A stretch of DNA of 25,403 nt, taken from positions 1 through 25,403 of the IMG/VR virus record IMGVR_UViG_3300041586_000070. One strand, written 5' to 3'. Below the pieces are notes generated by a model. It made no database searches, was not told where the DNA came from, and saw only the letters and a program-made list of their open reading frames with translations. Below, in pieces: positions 14,493 through 21,825 of this stretch. Position numbers and translations under genes: made by a program. Position 1 is the stretch's first letter, and each line of letters starts with the position of its first letter. This DNA comes from a virus.

Positions 14493-15081
14493 CAGCCAAT
14501 CTCCTTCATCGCTTTTTTAAAGTCTTTGCCATCAAACTGCGCCATGCGTGCAGCGGTAATCATCTGGATAAACACCGCTTTTTCACGTCGCTGGCAAGCC
14601 GCCAAAAACGCCTTAAACTGCCCTATAGTGTAATCGCAGACACTTCTGTAGCTGTGTCCGTTAGCGATGAGGCACTGGATGCCGTCATCCCAGTCACGTG
14701 TTGCAGTTGTGCCAGTGCACCCTTGAGGTTGCCTACTTTTTGCAGGATTGCTGGCAGTAGGCTCTGGACGAAAAAATCAGTGTTAATCTCGACTGCCGCA
14801 CCCACAATCTCGACAAACTCATCCATCAGCATATCGTCGAGTTGCTGTTTGCTCACTGGACATAATAGGGTGACCAGCAGCAACACATTGTCGTAGTGCT
14901 GCCGAATCAAATTAGTGATGACGGTTTGGTTGGCGTCGTTTACCAGCGACATGATGTCACCAATCATTGGCTCAACCGCGTCAGTAAACTGCTTGAGCTT
15001 GCCCATCCGCACAGGCTCTAGCGTGATGTCGCCAGCGGTGCGGGTTTTAACGGTAATACTTGGGATGTTTAGGGTTTGCAT
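14492..15081 (-). CDS. Tail assembly chaperone GT, by -1 frameshift
   Basis: The long form of the chaperone is read by slipping back one base at TTTTTTC (14770-14776): 104 residues in the first frame, then 92 in the -1 frame, ending at TGA 14492-14494, about 196 in all. The -1 part begins with a proline- and threonine-rich linker (RPEPTASNPAKS) and contains WDDGIQCLIANGHSY, YTIGQFKAFLAA and ARMAQFDGKDFKKAM, typical of the T domain that binds the tape measure. The -1 frame has TAA and TGA just before the slip site and none until the end, so the extension opens exactly there. Lambda G/GT is the model. Confidence 0.85.
14623..15081 (-). CDS. Tail assembly chaperone G
   Basis: This 152-residue protein is the short, unshifted product. 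It is beta-rich at the start (NIPSITVKTRTAGDITLEPV) and helical afterwards, with QLDDMLMDEFVEIVGAAV at about 79-97. It binds the tape measure with GT during tail building and is absent from the finished virion in known cases. AGGAG lies 6 nt before the ATG. It stands right before the tape measure gene, the fixed place of these chaperones. Its own stop TAG (14623-14625) is passed only after slippage. Confidence 0.85.
   Translation of the reverse strand: MQTLNIPSITVKTRTAGDITLEPVRMGKLKQFTDAVEPMIGDIMSLVNDANQTVITNLIRQHYDNVLLLVTLLCPVSKQQLDDMLMDEFVEIVGAAVEINTDFFVQSLLPAILQKVGNLKGALAQLQHVTGMTASSASSLTDTATEVSAITL
14732..14776 (-). promoter_or_regulatory. Programmed -1 ribosomal frameshift signal
   Basis: The zero frame reads GAT TTT TTC, so T TTT TTC (14776-14770) fits the X XXY YYZ rule exactly. 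Eight nt downstream begins the stem CCTACT (14761-14756), which pairs with AGTAGG (14737-14732) across an 18-nt loop that itself can fold (CAG/CTG). A spacing of 8 nt is in the working range for frameshift stimulators. Confidence 0.8.
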
Positions 15082-15093
15082 GCATTGCTCCTT

Positions 15094-15225
15094 TTATCGC
15101 GGCCAAATTTGACCAAATGCAGGAACACTACCGCTTGCTGCTGATGCAAGATCATCAAACATGCGGTAATTTTGCGTGTAAGCCAGCGGATCAATGTCAT
15201 AAATACCACAGTAGAAGTAGGTCAT
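15094..15225 (-). CDS. Small hypothetical protein, 43 residues
   Basis: This short gene fills the space between the 284-residue virion protein and chaperone G. Its ATG at 15225 comes 3 nt after the previous stop, preceded by GGTGGGA, and its TAA sits just before the chaperone's AGGAG. The protein begins MTYFYCGIYDIDPLAYTQNY and is rich in aromatic residues. No family is recognised. The tight packing on both sides and a plausible ribosome site make it likely real; it may be a minor virion or tail-assembly part. Confidence 0.65.
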   Translation of the reverse strand: MTYFYCGIYDIDPLAYTQNYRMFDDLASAASGSVPAFGQIWPR

Positions 15226-15228
15226 GGC

Positions 15229-16083
15229 TTAATCCCACCGAATCAAAGCTGTGGCAAACGTACCACCGCGCTGATCAGTACGTTGCGCACCAACACCCAA
15301 ACCCAGATAGGTATTACCGTCTAATAGGCTACTAATTACCTCACCTAAGCCAGCATTCTGACGTGCCGTGCCGAGTAGCACTCGTGGTCGCCAAAACACG
15401 CCAGCAGGGCTGATACATGCCGCAGGGAAAACGGGGGTTGTTGTGCCGTTTGCAATACTTCGATCGGTCGAAAGCGGTATCGGAATGGCAACGATCCCAC
15501 TACTTACCGATTCGGCAGTTGCGGCTGTATAGTCGATGAAGCGATACTCCTGATTATTACCTGCTCTCCACTGCCAGCCAACTAACAGCGCATCACCTGT
15601 GGGTGTGCCACCTGACAAAATGCTACGCTCAATCATCACTAGCCCGCCGTTTGTCAGTGGGTCTAGTGACAGCGCAAACCAAGAAGCACCAGCACTGATA
15701 TAGCAATTGTTTACAGTGCCTGCGCCGACATGGGATACAACTATAGTTGCAGCAAGCAAAACGCCACCAATATTACCCGCACCATCCGCTGACTTACCAA
15801 CTGTGAATCGCAATCCTGCACCCGTTGTACCAGCACCAGCGCCGTATTCAATCTTAATAAAAATCGGGGCTGTTGACTGCAAGCCGTCATTAAATCTAAA
15901 AACCTCACTACCCATAAACGTGCTATTCGCAAGGGGGGCAAGCACAGTAGTCCAGTTGATGTCACCAGTCTGCACTACCCGCGTAAGCATTGCCCCAATC
16001 TGAGCGGATAATGCAGACCCCCACGCCCTAAACGTCGCATCAGTCGCATTACTTAGCGTTAAACCAAAAATCGCCTTAGCCAT
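15229..16083 (-). CDS. Putative virion structural protein, 284 residues
   Basis: The start is taken at ATG 16083, 8 nt after AGGA; a TTG two codons upstream is too close to the ribosome site. The protein is rich in Gly, Ala and Thr with beta-type stretches, e.g. VFRFNDGLQSTAPIFIKIEY at about residues 61-80, a segment seen in uncharacterised phage virion proteins. The C-terminus (YLGLGVGAQRTDQRGGTFA) is also glycine-rich. There is no enzyme motif. It lies between the tail tube and the tail chaperones, where siphophages often carry tail decoration or minor tail proteins. The specific role is unknown. Confidence 0.75.
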   Translation of the reverse strand: MAKAIFGLTLSNATDATFRAWGSALSAQIGAMLTRVVQTGDINWTTVLAPLANSTFMGSEVFRFNDGLQSTAPIFIKIEYGAGAGTTGAGLRFTVGKSADGAGNIGGVLLAATIVVSHVGAGTVNNCYISAGASWFALSLDPLTNGGLVMIERSILSGGTPTGDALLVGWQWRAGNNQEYRFIDYTAATAESVSSGIVAIPIPLSTDRSIANGTTTPVFPAACISPAGVFWRPRVLLGTARQNAGLGEVISSLLDGNTYLGLGVGAQRTDQRGGTFATALIRWD

Positions 16084-16085
16084 AA

Positions 16086-16607
16086 TCAAAATCCTATGTA
16101 GTTAAAAGTGGCAGTGATTGCCGTGGCAGCAAGACCCGTGTTGGTTACGCTGTAATGCACATTGCCGTCATTGGTAAACCCATCGACCAGTGGTGACAGG
16201 TCGGCAGATAGCAGCCCTGTGACGCTAATAAACTCCAGCATCATGCTTGCACCTTGTGGCTTGTCTAATCCTGCTTGTCGCGCTAGATCGGCATTACGCT
16301 TAGCTGCTGTGACGTACAAGCGCACGCGACACGGTGCATTTGTAGCGATGGTTAAAAGGCGATAGATTGCATTGATTGGCACTGAACCAGTGGCTGTTGC
16401 ATTGCTTTGCAGTGACGCTGTGGTGATCTGTAGCTCCTTGGTGATTGCACCAAAGCCGTTTAGCTCACTCACTCGGATTACATTGGTTTCTTGGGCATTG
16501 GTCTGATTGTTAAAGCGTTCAATCACCATCAGCTCTGTGCCAGTCAGATCACTGGCTTCTAGCTCCTTACCCTCTAGTGCAAGATCAAACATCGACTTTG
16601 CTGGCAT
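16086..16607 (-). CDS. Putative tail-associated structural protein, 173 residues
   Basis: The first 50 residues (LEGKELEASDLTGTELMVIERF, then NVIRVSELNGFGAIT) resemble an attachment segment of fibre-type proteins. The rest is beta-rich, with YRLLTIATNAPCRVRLYVTAA at about 82-102 and an alternating C-terminus (SVTNTGLAATAITATFNYIG). No catalytic or membrane feature is seen. Its place just after the tail tube and before the 284-residue protein suggests the two act together on the virion surface. Function unknown. Confidence 0.7.
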   Translation of the reverse strand: MPAKSMFDLALEGKELEASDLTGTELMVIERFNNQTNAQETNVIRVSELNGFGAITKELQITTASLQSNATATGSVPINAIYRLLTIATNAPCRVRLYVTAAKRNADLARQAGLDKPQGASMMLEFISVTGLLSADLSPLVDGFTNDGNVHYSVTNTGLAATAITATFNYIGF

Positions 16608-16610
16608 GTA

Positions 16611-16718
16611 TCACCCCTGTATCGCATATAGGCTGCCGTCGCTTAGCGCAAACACGCCGTCAGGTTCGACGGCGAGCACGAAAATAGAGTCAGGTGGCGG
16701 CAGAACACCTGACGTCAC
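16611..16718 (-). CDS. Mini gene after the tail tube, 35 residues
   Basis: A GTG start at 16718 overlaps the TGA of the tail tube gene (GTGA), with GGGGGAG immediately upstream, and the TGA at 16611 lies 4 nt before the next gene's ATG. The product begins MTSGVLPPPDSIFVLAVEPD and ends SDGSLYAIQG. It fills the gap exactly and is translationally coupled, so I consider it likely real despite its length. No function is known. Confidence 0.55.
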   Translation of the reverse strand: MTSGVLPPPDSIFVLAVEPDGVFALSDGSLYAIQG

Positions 16719-17467
16719 TCCCCCAGCGCAATTTGCACCTTGAAGTATTTTGATACGCCAACACCTTTTTTGCTGTTGTCGCGCAGCAGCTTGCCTTTGA
16801 CTTCAAAGCTGGCAAAATCTTCGTTGATCAGGTCAAGCACTTGCGTTGCCCCAAACTTAATCCGATGCGCAGCGACATTCACCGCACGGCCAGACTTGGC
16901 CTCGTTCAGACCCTCAAAGTACAGTTCGTACTCTTTGGCAAAGGTGGTGATTGCTTCCATTGTCTGATGATCAAGCGTGGTATAGCCAATCTCCAGCGCG
17001 TCACCATCTTCGATATCGCCATCGGCCAAGATCGTGATCCCGCCACTGGATACCTCAAAATCGGTTCCAAGCACAAAGGTAGTGGCACCCATCGCCACCG
17101 TCACCGCAACAGAGGTATCAATCGGCTTATTGGTCGGTGTAAAGCCGCCGACATAACCGAGCTGCACCTCGCCAGTGACCGCTTCAGTGGCTAATTCGCT
17201 GGCTGTGCCAAAAAAAGCCCGTGCCAGATTATCTTTGTCGAGATCATGTAGCGTCATGCCACACTCGACCGCGCTGATACGGCGTGCCTCGGCGACCGTG
17301 CCACCGCCGACAACGGTATAATCGCGCTGCTCTTTCACGTCTTCAGTCACGCCAAAGTTCAGCACTGACACGTTACCGATATGTAGCATCGGTGCTGCTG
17401 CGCCTTTCTCGCGCAGATACACCATGCCGACGCCTAAATAACTGAAATCACCCGCCTGAACACCCAT
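16715..17467 (-). CDS. Major tail tube protein
   Basis: This 250-residue protein should polymerise into the hollow tail. The first 45 residues include GVGMVYLREKGAAAPMLHIG and VLNFGVTEDVKEQRDY, typical of tube proteins with a long beta sandwich and loop. DLDKDNLARAFFGTA near 74-88 and the C-terminal FEVKGKLLRDNSKKGVGVSKYFKV also fit. Residues about 95-150 (TNKPIDTSVAVTVAMGATTFVLG) look like an inserted Ig-like or surface loop domain. AGAGGGTAAGGGT precedes the ATG. It lies after the connector genes and before the chaperones, the standard position. Confidence 0.85.
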   Translation of the reverse strand: MGVQAGDFSYLGVGMVYLREKGAAAPMLHIGNVSVLNFGVTEDVKEQRDYTVVGGGTVAEARRISAVECGMTLHDLDKDNLARAFFGTASELATEAVTGEVQLGYVGGFTPTNKPIDTSVAVTVAMGATTFVLGTDFEVSSGGITILADGDIEDGDALEIGYTTLDHQTMEAITTFAKEYELYFEGLNEAKSGRAVNVAAHRIKFGATQVLDLINEDFASFEVKGKLLRDNSKKGVGVSKYFKVQIALGE

Positions 17468-17478
17468 ACCCTTACCCT

Positions 17479-17937
17479 CTATGTGCCACCGCGCACTGTT
17501 TTGCGGTGATTGAATTCAAGTGCAAAATAACCAAAACCATCATCGGTATAAGCCGGCTCAACCGTGCTTGGCGACAAACGCAACGGCTCTTGGCCCTTGA
17601 TTACTCGACAGCCCATCAACGCCTCAAGCACCCGCTCTAACACTGGATCAGCCAGCTCTTTAGTGCCTGATTGCGTGCCATGCGCCTTTGCCGACCGTGC
17701 CACCACCCAAACGATGTATGACTGCGTGAGCGTAGCAATATGTGGAATCGTCGCAGCCTGCTCCTGCACGCCGACAATCCCACTGTAGGCAACAATGACC
17801 CGTAGATCACCCTGCGACCGCTCTTTGACATTGGAAAGGTCACGACCGCGACCAATCTTAGGCTTGGGATCTAGGCTGGACAGTTTGTCCTCCAGCCGCG
17901 CGACAATCGCCAGCTCCACATCCTCAAAAAAGCTCAT
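17479..17937 (-). CDS. Mu gp37-like connector/tail terminator protein (DUF1834)
   Basis: This 152-residue protein begins SFFEDVELAIVARLEDKL, the helix that opens Mu gp37-like DUF1834 proteins, followed by a beta core (DLRVIVAYSGI, ATLTQSYIVWVVARSA) and a final GYFALEFNHRKT. In this gene order it likely caps the tail tube or joins it to the head. The ATG overlaps the preceding gene by 4 nt (ATGA). Confidence 0.85.
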   Translation of the reverse strand: MSFFEDVELAIVARLEDKLSSLDPKPKIGRGRDLSNVKERSQGDLRVIVAYSGIVGVQEQAATIPHIATLTQSYIVWVVARSAKAHGTQSGTKELADPVLERVLEALMGCRVIKGQEPLRLSPSTVEPAYTDDGFGYFALEFNHRKTVRGGT

Positions 17938-18431
17938 AGCAGCCGCTCCAGCTTGTTTTTAACGTCATTCACCACCGCCGTCTGCCAAGCTGCGGGTAGA
18001 TCAACCACGCCACCTGCCCGAATCGGCATAAATGGACGCGACGGGATGGTGACTGACTTGGCGAATACCACGCGCCCACCAACCACAAAGCGTAAGGTTT
18101 TGGCGACCTTTGGCGTAATGACCGCACCAAATTGATGTACTGGTGGATACTTTTGGATATTGGTGCCTATCTCTACAGTGTCGCCTTGCACAAGATGAGT
18201 GATGGACGCCTGCATACGGCCTGTGTCGCGTAACGGCTGACCTTGCCGCGATTTCAGGGCTTGCCACGGCACACCCCATGGACTACGACTGGTCTTAAAG
18301 CCTAGTCGCACAAAGTTGCTCAGTACCCGCCCCACCCCATCGAGGATCGGACGGGTGTTGCCCGTGGCGGCGATCAGCTTATCCAGCTGCTGTACCGCGT
18401 TGCCAGACAAGTCGAAACGAAACGTGGACAT
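17934..18431 (-). CDS. Virion morphogenesis protein, Mu gpG / P2 gpS-like
   Basis: This 165-residue protein fits the Phage_tail_S family: an N-terminal helix (LSGNAVQQLDKLIAAT), SPWGVPWQALK near 50-60, LRDTGRMQASI near 67-77 and PSRPFMPI near 136. The family acts in tail completion or head-tail joining. It lies between the gp36-like and gp37-like proteins, as in Mu-type head modules. The 138-residue gene before it ends 2 nt upstream of its ATG. Confidence 0.9.
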   Translation of the reverse strand: MSTFRFDLSGNAVQQLDKLIAATGNTRPILDGVGRVLSNFVRLGFKTSRSPWGVPWQALKSRQGQPLRDTGRMQASITHLVQGDTVEIGTNIQKYPPVHQFGAVITPKVAKTLRFVVGGRVVFAKSVTIPSRPFMPIRAGGVVDLPAAWQTAVVNDVKNKLERLL

Positions 18432-18433
18432 AC

Positions 18434-18850
18434 TCAGAACCCCGCCAGTGAATCACGACTAAACACCCGGTCATCAGCAATAAAATCTATGCCACCCGAT
18501 GGATTGGTTTCCGCCGGTGGAACATTCGGTAGCACCATAAAGCCCTTGGCATAGTCTTTAAGCCGTGCCAGCGCATCCTCGTAACGTGTACGCACTTCGG
18601 TGGGCGCGTTGTCGTCCCATAGCAAATAGCGCGTGATGTCGCACGATATGGCGCGGATTGCGTTTGGCACGGTTGCCAGTGGCGTGCTGTAACGACTGCC
18701 TAGGTAGCCGTCAATCAGCGCATCAGCATCGGCAGTCGTGGCACTCAGTGCCTGATCGTCGTCAGCACTGTCGTTATTGCGATCCAGCAAGTCAGATATT
18801 TCCGACTCGCCAAAACGCTGCACCAGATCCACACGACTGCAATAGGCCAT
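18434..18850 (-). CDS. Mu gp36-like head-tail connector (DUF1320)
   Basis: This 138-residue protein shows the DUF1320 pattern: YCSRVDLVQRFGESEISDL at the start, ADALIDGYLGSRYSTPLATVP near 41-62, ISCDITRYLLWDD near 68-80 and RYEDALARLKDYAKG near 87-101. Such proteins are gp6-like adaptors that form a ring under the portal. Its length is normal. It lies directly after the gp35-like gene. Confidence 0.92.
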   Translation of the reverse strand: MAYCSRVDLVQRFGESEISDLLDRNNDSADDDQALSATTADADALIDGYLGSRYSTPLATVPNAIRAISCDITRYLLWDDNAPTEVRTRYEDALARLKDYAKGFMVLPNVPPAETNPSGGIDFIADDRVFSRDSLAGF

Positions 18851-18851
18851 C

Positions 18852-19178
18852 TCAGTCGCCCACCTGAATGGTCAGCAAAGCGATGAGGTCAGCTTTTTTG
18901 GCATCCGATGGCACATCAATCTGACGCTCCGCCGCCAACGCTTTAAGCTGCTCGACGGTCAGCTTGGATAACCCTTGGCTTTCTGTCTGCTGCTCTACAG
19001 TTGCACGCGCCGCCTCTGCCTGAGCATCGACAACTACCGCGCCGCACTCAAGCAAAGGCTTGGCAAAGCGTTCTTCGAGGTTAATCAGATCGCCGCTTTG
19101 ATAGCGCACGCCGTCGTGTCGGATGGTGCGAGTCGCGGTATAGGCGAGGGCTAAAACGATTGCTGTTTTAATACTCAT
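18852..19178 (-). CDS. Mu gp35-like protein with C-terminal HeH/LEM-type domain
   Basis: I chose ATG 19178 (108 residues); a TTG two codons upstream is an alternative because the AAGAG ribosome site sits between optimal distances for both. The N-terminal half is a small beta domain (TIRHDGVRYQSGDLINLEE). Residues about 74-105 (LSKLTVEQLKALAAERQI then KKADLIALLT) form a helix-extended-loop-helix (HeH/LEM, SAP-like) domain, as in FluMu gp35. The family is part of Mu-type head modules. Its exact role is not established. Confidence 0.85.
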   Translation of the reverse strand: MSIKTAIVLALAYTATRTIRHDGVRYQSGDLINLEERFAKPLLECGAVVVDAQAEAARATVEQQTESQGLSKLTVEQLKALAAERQIDVPSDAKKADLIALLTIQVGD

Positions 19179-19200
19179 CTTCAAATCACTCTTAAATCAT

Positions 19201-19236
19201 AAAAAACCCCTGCCACAAACCAGCACGTGACAGGGG
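19201..19236 (-). terminator. Terminator after the major capsid gene
   Basis: Minus strand: CCCCTGTCAC (19236-19227) pairs with GTGGCAGGGG (19216-19207), one G-U pair, loop of 10 nt, then TTTTTT (19206-19201). It lies just after the capsid stop codon and before the gp35-like gene. It probably lowers downstream expression relative to capsid rather than ending it, since no clear new promoter follows. Confidence 0.85.
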
Positions 19237-19242
19237 AAAGCG

Positions 19243-20196
19243 TTAAGCGATGGCGTTCTCGAAGAAGTAGCCCAACTCATTGGCGACCACCAATTCACGC
19301 ACCGACTCACCGACCCGCACCCGCACCGCACCACGCAGGCCGACTTTCATCTCGGGCATCTGACCCGCAATGCGGCTTTGATACTGCGCGGTAAAGCCAA
19401 AGGTCACGCCACGCTGGGTATTGGCCAAGCGGTTGCGATGGATCAATGCGGCATGGTTGCCCCAAACACGCGCAATCGTCGGTGTTTGGTTCGGCTTGGC
19501 AGAGTTGATCCAACCCTGTCCCACCAGCACATCTTCGATTTCTAGCAACTCGGCCAGCTGCTGGCGAGTGATCGTGCCTTGCTGCCCGCTGTTGCTCAGG
19601 ATGGACGACACCAGCTTGGGATGCTGCCGTAGCTTCGTCCACACCGCCTGACCCAGCACCAACACGTTAGGACGCACTAGCGGCTTGTCCAGCGCATCCA
19701 GCATCTGCTCACGCGGATTGCTGTTGTCGTAGTCGCTCCACTGATCAGTCCCTGACAAAGTATCTTTAAAACCTGTCGCATAAGTCGCCGCACTGAATAC
19801 CGTGTTTGCGGTGCGCTTTTCACGATCTAGCATGATCAACTCAGACAGTGCTTCGGTTGCATGGCCAACAGGGTTGTAACCCATTGCACCAGATGCTGCT
19901 TGAATGATGTCGTCATTTGGAATCAGATCATCTAGACCATAATCACGCACAAAGCTGGATTTTTCCGTATACCCAAACTCAACCTCATTGGGCATACCCT
20001 TACGACCCACCAGCGTCTCAGGCAGCGTAAAACGCTCATCCTTACTGTACTCATTCCACTTAAATTCTTTGGTGAGGACATTGACACGCGGCAGCACCAT
20101 GTCTGCAATCATGTTTGGATTCTTGTAGGCCAGTGCGATGCTAGTCATCGTCGGATCGACTGGAAATGGGGTTACATTCGGGGTATTAACTGCCAT
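19243..20196 (-). CDS. Major capsid protein
   Basis: This 317-residue protein, expected to have the HK97 fold, makes the head shell. Recognisable parts are IALAYKNPNMIADMVLPRV near 18-36, an E-loop-like region at about 45-85 (LPETLVGRKGMPNEVEFGYT), LIPNDDI near 91-97, the spine helix with ATEALSELIMLDREKRTANT near 113-132, and the P-domain with DKPLVRPNVLVLGQAVWTKL near 169-188. It has no N-terminal scaffold or protease target segment; the scaffold is supplied by the nested gene upstream. AGGAG precedes the ATG, and a terminator follows. Confidence 0.88.
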   Translation of the reverse strand: MAVNTPNVTPFPVDPTMTSIALAYKNPNMIADMVLPRVNVLTKEFKWNEYSKDERFTLPETLVGRKGMPNEVEFGYTEKSSFVRDYGLDDLIPNDDIIQAASGAMGYNPVGHATEALSELIMLDREKRTANTVFSAATYATGFKDTLSGTDQWSDYDNSNPREQMLDALDKPLVRPNVLVLGQAVWTKLRQHPKLVSSILSNSGQQGTITRQQLAELLEIEDVLVGQGWINSAKPNQTPTIARVWGNHAALIHRNRLANTQRGVTFGFTAQYQSRIAGQMPEMKVGLRGAVRVRVGESVRELVVANELGYFFENAIA

Positions 20197-20210
20197 GATT
20201 GATTGGCTCC

Positions 20211-20588
20211 TTATGGAATATAGTGGGTGCTAAGTTGGATCAGGACGCCGCCCAAATCGCCACTTACGCCCGAAACTTGTGCGATACCAATCACACGACT
20301 GCCATCAGTTGCGACAATCGCGCGACCATCTGCATCAGCGGTGAGCACATCCCCTCGCGCCACTGTGCCGCCGTACTCGACGTTTGCGACACCTGAACGG
20401 ATCACATCAAACGGCTCACCAGATGCGACGGTGACGCCTTTTGGCACGCCAGCAACGCCAATCAGCTTGTCCGCTCCTGCCGCAGCCTGCACCGCCAGCT
20501 TGTCGCCTGACCCATGCTTGATGATGCGGTTTTCAGCAACCACCGCACCTGCATAAAACGTCTCAACCAAACCTACTTTTGCGTACAT
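20211..20588 (-). CDS. Head decoration protein (DUF2190-like)
   Basis: This 125-residue protein starts at ATG 20588, 9 nt after GGGAG. It is a small beta-rich protein with AGAVVAENRIIKHGSGDKL near 14-32, GVPKGVTVASGEPFDVIRSG near 47-66 and GTVARGDVLTADADGRAI near 74-91, the pattern of DUF2190-type capsid decoration proteins. It lies between scaffold and major capsid genes, the usual place. It probably binds the outside of the expanded head and stabilises it. Confidence 0.82.
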   Translation of the reverse strand: MYAKVGLVETFYAGAVVAENRIIKHGSGDKLAVQAAAGADKLIGVAGVPKGVTVASGEPFDVIRSGVANVEYGGTVARGDVLTADADGRAIVATDGSRVIGIAQVSGVSGDLGGVLIQLSTHYIP

Positions 20589-20593
20589 ATTGC

Positions 20594-21058
20594 TTACTCC
20601 CGATCTTTGCCAGCTTGCACAACGGCAACGGCTTCACTAAATGAGACATGTTGACCTGCCGCTGTTTGCTTGGCGTGATAGGCCTGTGCCTTGGTTGCCA
20701 GTTCAGCAGCGGTCAGCTCAATTTCTGTACCCGCGCCGTCTTCTTTGCTGCGCTCGGCAAAATCAATAACCTTGGGCAGACCAGACAAAAACGCCTGCAT
20801 AAACTGGCGTGGCGACTGCTTCACAGCTGCCGTGCCTTCGCCGAACTCGACGGTTTGATCCGCGTCATCCAGTGTGGCCATAAACTCGACCAAGCCGACC
20901 TTGTGTGCTGGCAGCACTTTGCCAGTTTTGATCAAATCATCAAGTTGGTTGCCGATTTCGCGCTTGGATAGATCACGTTCGCGCTTGGCAAGCGTCGCCA
21001 ACTGCTCGGCAAATTCTGCGGTCTGTGCTGGTGGTGTTACTGGTGGTGTTGCGGACAT
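20594..21058 (-). CDS. Nested scaffold protein (internal start in the protease gene)
   Basis: An in-frame ATG at 21058 (Met212 of the protease) is preceded by CGGAGGGACAAGAT, a far better ribosome site than chance. It would yield a 154-residue protein starting MSATPPVTPPAQTAEFAEQL, then helical KRERDLSKREIGNQLDDL. This is the arrangement of Mu gene Z inside gene I: a separate scaffold made in excess over the protease-scaffold fusion. The C-terminal part (ELAAKA-type helices near the end) would bind the capsid protein. Confidence 0.75.
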   Translation of the reverse strand: MSATPPVTPPAQTAEFAEQLATLAKRERDLSKREIGNQLDDLIKTGKVLPAHKVGLVEFMATLDDADQTVEFGEGTAAVKQSPRQFMQAFLSGLPKVIDFAERSKEDGAGTEIELTAAELATKAQAYHAKQTAAGQHVSFSEAVAVVQAGKDRE

Positions 21059-21691
21059 ATCTTGTCCCTCCGTAAAACTAGGCTGAGATTCAGATTTCTC
21101 TTGTTCTTGTCGTAGCCGCTTGGCTTCTTCAACAAGAATTTCAATTTCATAGGACGGCAATTCTTGGTCAGCAATCTCGATCCCATCTTTTGCGATAATC
21201 TTTTCACGCCATCGACGCATCATTCGCGCCAAACTATCCCAAGCCCAAGGCGATGAGTCGCCAAACTCGACGACCCCCTGCTCAGACTCGTTAAACTGCA
21301 CATCACCCAAGCCTTTCAGCGCGGGTGGTTGTGCGCCTAAAAAACCGACGTGACGCAAATACAACGTGCCAGGCGATGGATTGGCGGGACTGTCTGGCAA
21401 GTACCAAGAAGCACTGCGTTTTTTATAGCGACCCTCTTTGACCAACTCAGCAAACTCAGCATCAACCTGTTTTGGGTGTGCCAATACAACGCCGTCAGCG
21501 GTCAATTCGAGATGATCAATCCAGCCGAATGCTGGGTGATTGTCTTTGGGGTGGCCGACTACAATCGGTGCTTCGTGCGTCGCTGGTGCGTATGCGGCCA
21601 CTGCCGCCGCGAGGCTGTCACGGCTAAAGTCGAGTGTCTGACCTGCCATCGCTGTATGCGTGCCGATCTTGAAAATTTCGATAGGTTGCAT
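20594..21691 (-). CDS. Capsid maturation protease with scaffold domain, Mu I-like
   Basis: This 365-residue protein has an N-terminal Mu-I-type protease domain (about 1-150), with VVGHPKDNHPAFGWIDHLEL at 43-62 and KEGRYKKRSASWYLPDSP near 85-102, and RHVGFLGAQPPALKGLG near 113-129. The C-terminal part from about 210 is a scaffold, also made separately from an internal start. Ribosome site AGAGGG lies 6 nt before the ATG. The protease should cleave scaffold during head maturation. It is the first gene of unit B and has its own promoter-like element. Confidence 0.88.
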   Translation of the reverse strand: MQPIEIFKIGTHTAMAGQTLDFSRDSLAAAVAAYAPATHEAPIVVGHPKDNHPAFGWIDHLELTADGVVLAHPKQVDAEFAELVKEGRYKKRSASWYLPDSPANPSPGTLYLRHVGFLGAQPPALKGLGDVQFNESEQGVVEFGDSSPWAWDSLARMMRRWREKIIAKDGIEIADQELPSYEIEILVEEAKRLRQEQEKSESQPSFTEGQDMSATPPVTPPAQTAEFAEQLATLAKRERDLSKREIGNQLDDLIKTGKVLPAHKVGLVEFMATLDDADQTVEFGEGTAAVKQSPRQFMQAFLSGLPKVIDFAERSKEDGAGTEIELTAAELATKAQAYHAKQTAAGQHVSFSEAVAVVQAGKDRE

Positions 21692-21714
21692 CGTCTGCCC
21701 TCTGTCCTCATACG

Positions 21715-21753
21715 ACTTTAGGCGGTCGGTGACCTTGCATCACCCTGCGACTG
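21715..21753 (-). promoter_or_regulatory. Late-type promoter B with YAGTCGCA element
   Basis: Minus strand: CAGTCGCAGG (upstream element) leads into -35-like GTGATG (21743-21738), a 17-nt spacer and -10-like TAAAGT (21720-21715). A start near 21708 gives a short leader to the protease ATG at 21691. It lies just after the unit A terminator and has the same layout as promoters A and D. Confidence 0.5.
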
Positions 21754-21784
21754 CATACGGATAATTGATTTTATTTTGGGCAAT

Positions 21785-21807
21785 AAAAAACCCGTCATTT
21801 GGACGGG
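21785..21807 (-). terminator. Terminator after unit A
   Basis: CCCGTC (minus 21807-21802) pairs with GACGGG (21796-21791) over a 5-nt loop and runs straight into six T (21790-21785). It lies 19 bp after the stop of the 57-residue gene and separates portal/MuF transcription from the protease unit. Confidence 0.85.
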
Positions 21808-21825
21808 CTAGGTGCTTAAAATAGA

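Noticed and set aside
14738-14745. CAAAAAG as alternative slippery site in the chaperone gene
   Set aside because: In the zero frame it reads CAA AAA G, which does not fit X XXY YYZ. T TTT TTC upstream fits, and the -1 frame opens exactly there.
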